In this document: in pieces, positions 60,104 through 64,000 of the stretch
Position numbering within the stretch: the stretch's first letter is position 1
Layout: every line of letters starts with the position of its first letter
NCBI GenBank assembly: GCA_910584405.1
Contig: CAJUAL010000001.1
Coordinates: 333,602 to 397,601, forward strand
Direction of reading: 5' to 3'
Source of the DNA: an uncultured Vampirovibrio sp.
GTDB lineage: Bacteria > Cyanobacteriota > Vampirovibrionia > Gastranaerophilales > Gastranaerophilaceae
DNA: 64,000 nucleotides
Translations under genes and position numbers: made by a program
Notes under the pieces: generated by a model
Databases searched by the model: none
What the model was told of the DNA's origin: nothing
The model's input: the letters and a program-made list of their open reading frames with translations, nothing else

Positions 60104-61195
60104 TTAACCGCCTGTGCCGTGGTAAATACCTCTCATCAGCTGTTCAAGTTCGGATTTGTTATCAGAATATGTAATGGCAGTTTCTTGAGATATTTTACCT
60201 TCATTATAAAGTTTAAATAATGACATATTCATTGTTGTCATATTATTAAATGAACCCTTTTTAACAAGTTCGTAAATCTTTTCAAGTTCATCTTTTTGGA
60301 TAAAGTCTTTAACTGTCGGAGTAACGACAAGAATTTCCGCAGCAGGAACACGAGAACCGCCGTCAACAGTTGGTATAAGTTTTTGAGAAATTGTTCCTCT
60401 TAATGTACTTGCAATTTGTTCTCTGATAAAAGGTCTTTCGCCCGGTTCAAACAAGTTAATAATTCTGCCTACTGTTTGAACAGAGTCGTTAGTGTGGATT
60501 GTTGAAACAACAAGGTGACCTGTTTCAGCTGCTTTAAGTGCAGATTCAACGGTTTCTCTGTCGCGGATTTCACCGATAAATATAACGTCAGGGTCTTGTC
60601 TTAATGCATATTTAACCCCATCTGAAAAAGACGGTGTATCAATCAGCAATTGGCGCTGTGATACGATAGATTTTTTGTTGGTAAATATAAACTCTACAGG
60701 GTCTTCAATAGTTACAATATGTTTTGAAGTTGTTGCGTTTATAAAATCGATTAATGACGCGATTGTTGTTGATTTGCCTGAACCTGTAGGTCCTGTAACA
60801 AGAACAAGTCCGTTATTGAATGCTGCAAATTCTTCTAATGTTGTAGGAAGTTCAAGTTCTGCAAATGTTTTAATATAATACGGAATTGCACGAATAACCA
60901 TTGCAGTTTTACCGAGCTGTCTGCTCATATTTATACGAAATCTTGAACATCCGGGAATTTCGTAAGAAAAGTCGATATCAAAAAATCTTGTAATACGGTC
61001 TTTCAAGTGTGTAGGTGCAACTGTTCTTATGACAAATTCAATATCTTCACTTGTCAGAGGTGGAAGATTAATTCTCATAATTTGTCCCGAAACTCTGATT
61101 GCAGGTCTTTCACCTTCGCAAATATGCGCATCAGACGCACCGACTGATACTGCTTGTCTTAAAAAATCCTCAATATAAAAATCATTACTGCTCAT
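60104..61195 (-). CDS. pilT: Twitching motility / retraction ATPase PilT
   Basis: A 363-residue hexameric ATPase for type IV pilus retraction. GLVLVTGPTGSGKSTTIASL (Walker A), HIVTIEDPVEFIF (Asp box), LRQDPDVIFIGEIRDRET (Walker B), GHLVVSTIHTNDSVQTVGRI (His box). The PilT-specific AIRAIP near residue 97 is seen, and no PilB-type N-terminal domain is present. With the prepilins and comEC it supports a functional type IV pilus or DNA-uptake apparatus. Confidence 0.95.
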   Translation of the reverse strand: MSSNDFYIEDFLRQAVSVGASDAHICEGERPAIRVSGQIMRINLPPLTSEDIEFVIRTVAPTHLKDRITRFFDIDFSYEIPGCSRFRINMSRQLGKTAMVIRAIPYYIKTFAELELPTTLEEFAAFNNGLVLVTGPTGSGKSTTIASLIDFINATTSKHIVTIEDPVEFIFTNKKSIVSQRQLLIDTPSFSDGVKYALRQDPDVIFIGEIRDRETVESALKAAETGHLVVSTIHTNDSVQTVGRIINLFEPGERPFIREQIASTLRGTISQKLIPTVDGGSRVPAAEILVVTPTVKDFIQKDELEKIYELVKKGSFNNMTTMNMSLFKLYNEGKISQETAITYSDNKSELEQLMRGIYHGTGG

Positions 61196-61282
61196 GTTAT
61201 TCTCTTCCTCACCTGACAGTATAACATCTTTTTTTTATTTACACAATAATTTTAAGTATGTTATCATTTATGTGTTGGAATT

Positions 61283-63700
61283 ATGTTTATTACAAAAGAA
61301 GTATTAAGGGATATTATTCAGAATAAGAATCTGATGATGTTTTTAACGTCAATGATTTTTATGAGTGGGATATTGGCGTGTTTCTACGGTTTTGCCGTTA
61401 TTTACTGTGTGGTTGTAACTCTGATTTTAATAACTTTGATGTATTTAAGATTGTTTAATGTTCGCAAAGTTTTAATTTTCATGTTTGTTTTTTATCTCGG
61501 GTTCTTTGTAACATTTTTTAAGATTAAAAACTATGATGAACTTTTACAAATGGTGCCGCTTGATGCAAATATTTCAGGCAGAATTGTAAGCGTGCCAACT
61601 TCTTCCGATAGGTCTAAGGTTAAGTTCTTTATGGAAACAGATAGGGCAGATGATGTTGAAGTTCATGCCAAAACTTTTGTGACAATATCAGGAGATGAAA
61701 ATTTTCTTAAGACTTTAAATATAGGTGAGAAAATTTCTGTGAAGGGCAGATTGAGAAAACCATTTTATGCAACAAATCCTTCGCAGTTTGATTATAGCAG
61801 ATATCTAAGGAATTTTAACACCTTTACGACAATGTACGTTAAATCGGATGATGTGAGAATATTATCTGAGGAACCTTCTTTTAAGTGGAAATTTTTACAA
61901 AATTTGAATAATACGAGAAACAGGGTTTTAAATGTTCATTCAAAATATTTGAAAAGTCCTAATTTAGAGGTTTTAGGCGGAATAGTATTTGGTGATGATG
62001 CAGTATCTCCGCCCGAGTATATTAAAAATTCGTTTATAAACTCAGGGTTATTACATATTCTGGCAGCATCAGGCATGAATGTTGCGTTTATTTATACTTT
62101 TTGGTTCTTTATTTTAAGATTTTTGGGTGTCCCGTTTAAACCGAGGGTTTTGTCGGGTATGCTTGTTGTAATTTTGTATACTCTTATGACAGGGTTAGGT
62201 GCGTCTGTAATCAGAGCAGCTTTAATGCTGTTGTTTGTGTTAGCTGGTAAACTTATTGACAGGGATGCTCACAGTGTTTCGCTTTTATCTTTGGTTGCCG
62301 TAATTATGCTTATTTATAATCCGGCATACATTAACGATGTAAGTTTTCAACTGTCATTTCTTGTAACGTTTGGTTTGCTTACAACTGCAAATATTGTTGG
62401 AACGAAGCTTGATTTTATTCCGAATTGGATTAAAGTTCCCGTGCTTATCCCGATAGTTGCGCAGTTATGGGTTGCTCCGATTCAGATGTTTTATTTTAAT
62501 ACGTTTAGTCTGTATTCGGTTTTTGCTAATATTTCTACCGTAAGTTTACTTAGTGTGATAAGTTTTGGCGGTTTTGTAAGTTCTGTCCTTGCGGTTATTC
62601 CGCCGATTGCAGATCCTGTTTGCAGAGTTTTTGACTTCTTCCTGAATTATTTATTGAATATTCTTATCTTTATTTCGGATTTCTTTGCAAATATGAAATA
62701 TTGCCTGATTCAAACTACTCACCCAAATATCTTACAGCTTGTTTTGTATTATGTAATGCTCCTTGGCGGAACTCTTTTGATTAGATTTAACAAATATAAG
62801 CACTGTTTTATTTCAGTGTTGGTGATTTCTTTGATTTTGGGTGCTACAACCTTAAAACCGATTTCGCATAATCTTGAAATAATTGCTTTTGATGTTCAGA
62901 ATGCGGATTCGTTTTTGATTAAAACTCCCGAAAATAAGTATTTCATGATTGATACAGGTAAAGCTCCGTATGATAGCGGAAATTCTCAGGCAAAAATAAT
63001 TATGTTGAAGTACTTAAAAGATAGAGGAATAAAGAATCTTGAAGGGGTTATTGTTACTCACTTTGATAATGACCACTCAGGCGGTGCTCCTGATATTATT
63101 TCTGGTACCAAAACAAAAACTTTATATTTAAATTCACAAAATGCGCAAACGGCAACTTCAAAGAAAATTTTCTCAACTGCTCGGAAAATTAACCAAAAGA
63201 TTGTGATTGCAGAAAATAATAAAGAAATTTACCGCGAAAAAGATTTGACTATCAAGACGTTTAAAGCAGATATTAAAGGCAAAGATGAAAGTAACGGTTG
63301 TTCAATTATTACACTTTTATCATACAAGGATTTTGATATGCTTTTTATGGGAGATGCGGGAATTGATTCGTTTAATGAGGTTAAGAAAGATATTCCTCAT
63401 AATGTTGAAGTTTTAAAAGTCGGTCATCACGGCGGTCCGAAAGTTGTTGATTCTGATATGATTGAATATTTAGGTAATAAAGTTTCACTGATTTCAACAG
63501 GTATAAACTATTTCGGACACCCGAATAAAGGGACATTGGATATATTAAGAAATACCGAAATCCTTCGTACAGATTTACTTAATTCGATAAAAATAACAAC
63601 AGACGGGTATGAATATAAAGTTTTTACTTATGATACTTATGACAAAAATTATGAGTTAAAAGAAAAATACCAAATTGACAATAATTCTAAAAATTTATAG
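61283..63700 (+). CDS. comEC: DNA internalisation competence protein ComEC/Rec2
   Basis: An 805-residue membrane protein that passes single-stranded DNA across the inner membrane. Two N-terminal helices, an OB-like DUF4131 domain (about 90-180), the Competence domain with about eight helices (GIVFGDDAVSPPEYIKNSFI, LLHILAASGMNVAFIYTFWF, GLGASVIRAALMLLF), and a metallo-beta-lactamase-like domain (about 540-770) with VTHFDNDHSGGAPD and VGHHGGPK. Full length. Divergent from pilT; followed 24 bases later by an out-of-frame prepilin. Confidence 0.95.
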   Translation: MFITKEVLRDIIQNKNLMMFLTSMIFMSGILACFYGFAVIYCVVVTLILITLMYLRLFNVRKVLIFMFVFYLGFFVTFFKIKNYDELLQMVPLDANISGRIVSVPTSSDRSKVKFFMETDRADDVEVHAKTFVTISGDENFLKTLNIGEKISVKGRLRKPFYATNPSQFDYSRYLRNFNTFTTMYVKSDDVRILSEEPSFKWKFLQNLNNTRNRVLNVHSKYLKSPNLEVLGGIVFGDDAVSPPEYIKNSFINSGLLHILAASGMNVAFIYTFWFFILRFLGVPFKPRVLSGMLVVILYTLMTGLGASVIRAALMLLFVLAGKLIDRDAHSVSLLSLVAVIMLIYNPAYINDVSFQLSFLVTFGLLTTANIVGTKLDFIPNWIKVPVLIPIVAQLWVAPIQMFYFNTFSLYSVFANISTVSLLSVISFGGFVSSVLAVIPPIADPVCRVFDFFLNYLLNILIFISDFFANMKYCLIQTTHPNILQLVLYYVMLLGGTLLIRFNKYKHCFISVLVISLILGATTLKPISHNLEIIAFDVQNADSFLIKTPENKYFMIDTGKAPYDSGNSQAKIIMLKYLKDRGIKNLEGVIVTHFDNDHSGGAPDIISGTKTKTLYLNSQNAQTATSKKIFSTARKINQKIVIAENNKEIYREKDLTIKTFKADIKGKDESNGCSIITLLSYKDFDMLFMGDAGIDSFNEVKKDIPHNVEVLKVGHHGGPKVVDSDMIEYLGNKVSLISTGINYFGHPNKGTLDILRNTEILRTDLLNSIKITTDGYEYKVFTYDTYDKNYELKEKYQIDNNSKNL

Positions 63701-63724
63701 AATAAAGGAAAAGGGAGGAAATAG

Positions 63725-64000
63725 ATGAAAAATAAGAGTATAGTTAATAAAACGGGGGGGGTAACTCTTTAAGCTTTATTATCAGCGGTTTTGCGGGGTT
63801 TACTTTGACGGAAGTGCTACTAGCGGTAGCGATAGTAGGAATAATAGCCGCGTTAGTATTACCAATGGTGGTAAAGAACTACCAGGAAAAAACGTTAGAC
63901 GCGGCATATAAACGAGAAAAACAAACAATAGAAAGTTCAATAGCATCCTTACTAATAAATGAGAATACAGATGATTATAAAAAGACAATGTTGTATACAA
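63725..64000 (+). CDS. Type IV prepilin-like protein, G8-disrupted start, runs off window
   Basis: GGAGG precedes ATG 63725. The 0-frame reads MKNKSIVNKTGGVTL and stops at TAA 63770-63772. A run of eight G (63754-63761) lies within it. In the -1 frame (equivalent to nine G) translation continues GGGNSLSFIISGFAG, then FTLTEVLLAVAIVGIIAALV LPMVVKNYQEKTLD to the window edge. So the pilin body has the same offset and the same GGGGGGGGTAACTCTT boundary as the gene at 15239. It follows comEC by 24 bases and may be cotranscribed with it. Confidence 0.72.

Noticed and set aside
15271-63761. G8 tracts as simple sequencing errors
   Set aside because: Not excluded, but two unrelated loci with the same length and phase make a coincidental error less likely; kept as a finding with raw-read checks.
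1-64000. CRISPR array, tRNA or rRNA genes
   Set aside because: No regularly spaced direct repeats with unique spacers were seen, and no tRNA or rRNA signatures were recognised on either strand.
4824-64000. Prophage or integrative element as origin of the prepilin modules
   Set aside because: No integrase, transposase, phage structural gene or tRNA-flanked attachment site is visible; modules are interleaved with housekeeping genes.

Overview
The window is AT-rich, gene-dense chromosomal DNA from a Gram-negative, apparently non-photosynthetic relative of Cyanobacteria, most likely a Melainabacteria/Vampirovibrionia (gut Gastranaerophilales-type) genome. The ribosomal order rpsM-rpsK-(rpsD)-rpoA-rplQ-truA-rplM-rpsI is the cyanobacterial arrangement. 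lpxA implies an LPS outer membrane, an iron-dependent alcohol dehydrogenase suggests fermentation, and no photosynthesis gene is present. The taxonomic call is inference from gene order and protein style, not from a search.

Layout. 1-4804: end of a ribosomal protein/RNA polymerase operon, peppered with a structured repeat (family A), one copy of which is inserted in frame inside truA. 4861-12316: a hypothetical protein, an M29 aminopeptidase, a first XRE/prepilin pair, a DUF559 gene boxed by inverted repeats, hypothetical proteins, a CoA-dehydratase-type activase and a 59-residue gene. 12449-16113: a secreted NTF2-like protein, lspA, an RluD-type synthase, a LapA-like protein and a prepilin with an out-of-frame start. 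16130-25529: PNP, rpoZ, a second XRE/prepilin pair, glgA, a giant zinc-ribbon/STAND protein, ruvB, an L,D-transpeptidase. 25185-35538: third and fourth XRE/prepilin pairs, recG, YjbQ, rsmG, a second STAND-TPR protein, a CHASE2-GGDEF cyclase. 35593-36138: about 540 bases without an annotated gene, holding a candidate small RNA and an ORF remnant. 36139-46640: ctp protease, tdk, a TrmB-like regulator, a 952-residue protein with 18-bp repeats, ispE-rsmA, a DUF3137 protein, glutamate-cysteine ligase. 46679-64000: fifth XRE/prepilin pair, dnaB, ileS, a dicarboxylate symporter, Fe-ADH, lpxA, an M16 protease, recO, pilT, comEC, and a seventh prepilin running off the end.

The most notable pattern is seven type IV prepilin-like genes in 64 kb with two kinds of 5' arrangement. 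Five are head-to-head with a small single-domain XRE-family regulator gene, and these five are the only small XRE genes in the window. Each intergenic region carries its own, different inverted-repeat motifs. The remaining two have no regulator; instead each starts with a good Shine-Dalgarno site and ATG followed by a run of exactly eight G, and in both the prepilin body lies in the -1 frame relative to that ATG. Together with pilT and comEC this points to a large, individually switched set of pseudopilins, possibly for surface display or DNA uptake.

Other themes are two families of structured interspersed repeats (A: about 130 bp; B: about 75-180 bp, palindromic halves), and many probable leaderless genes whose -10 box lies only 6-7 bases before the ATG.
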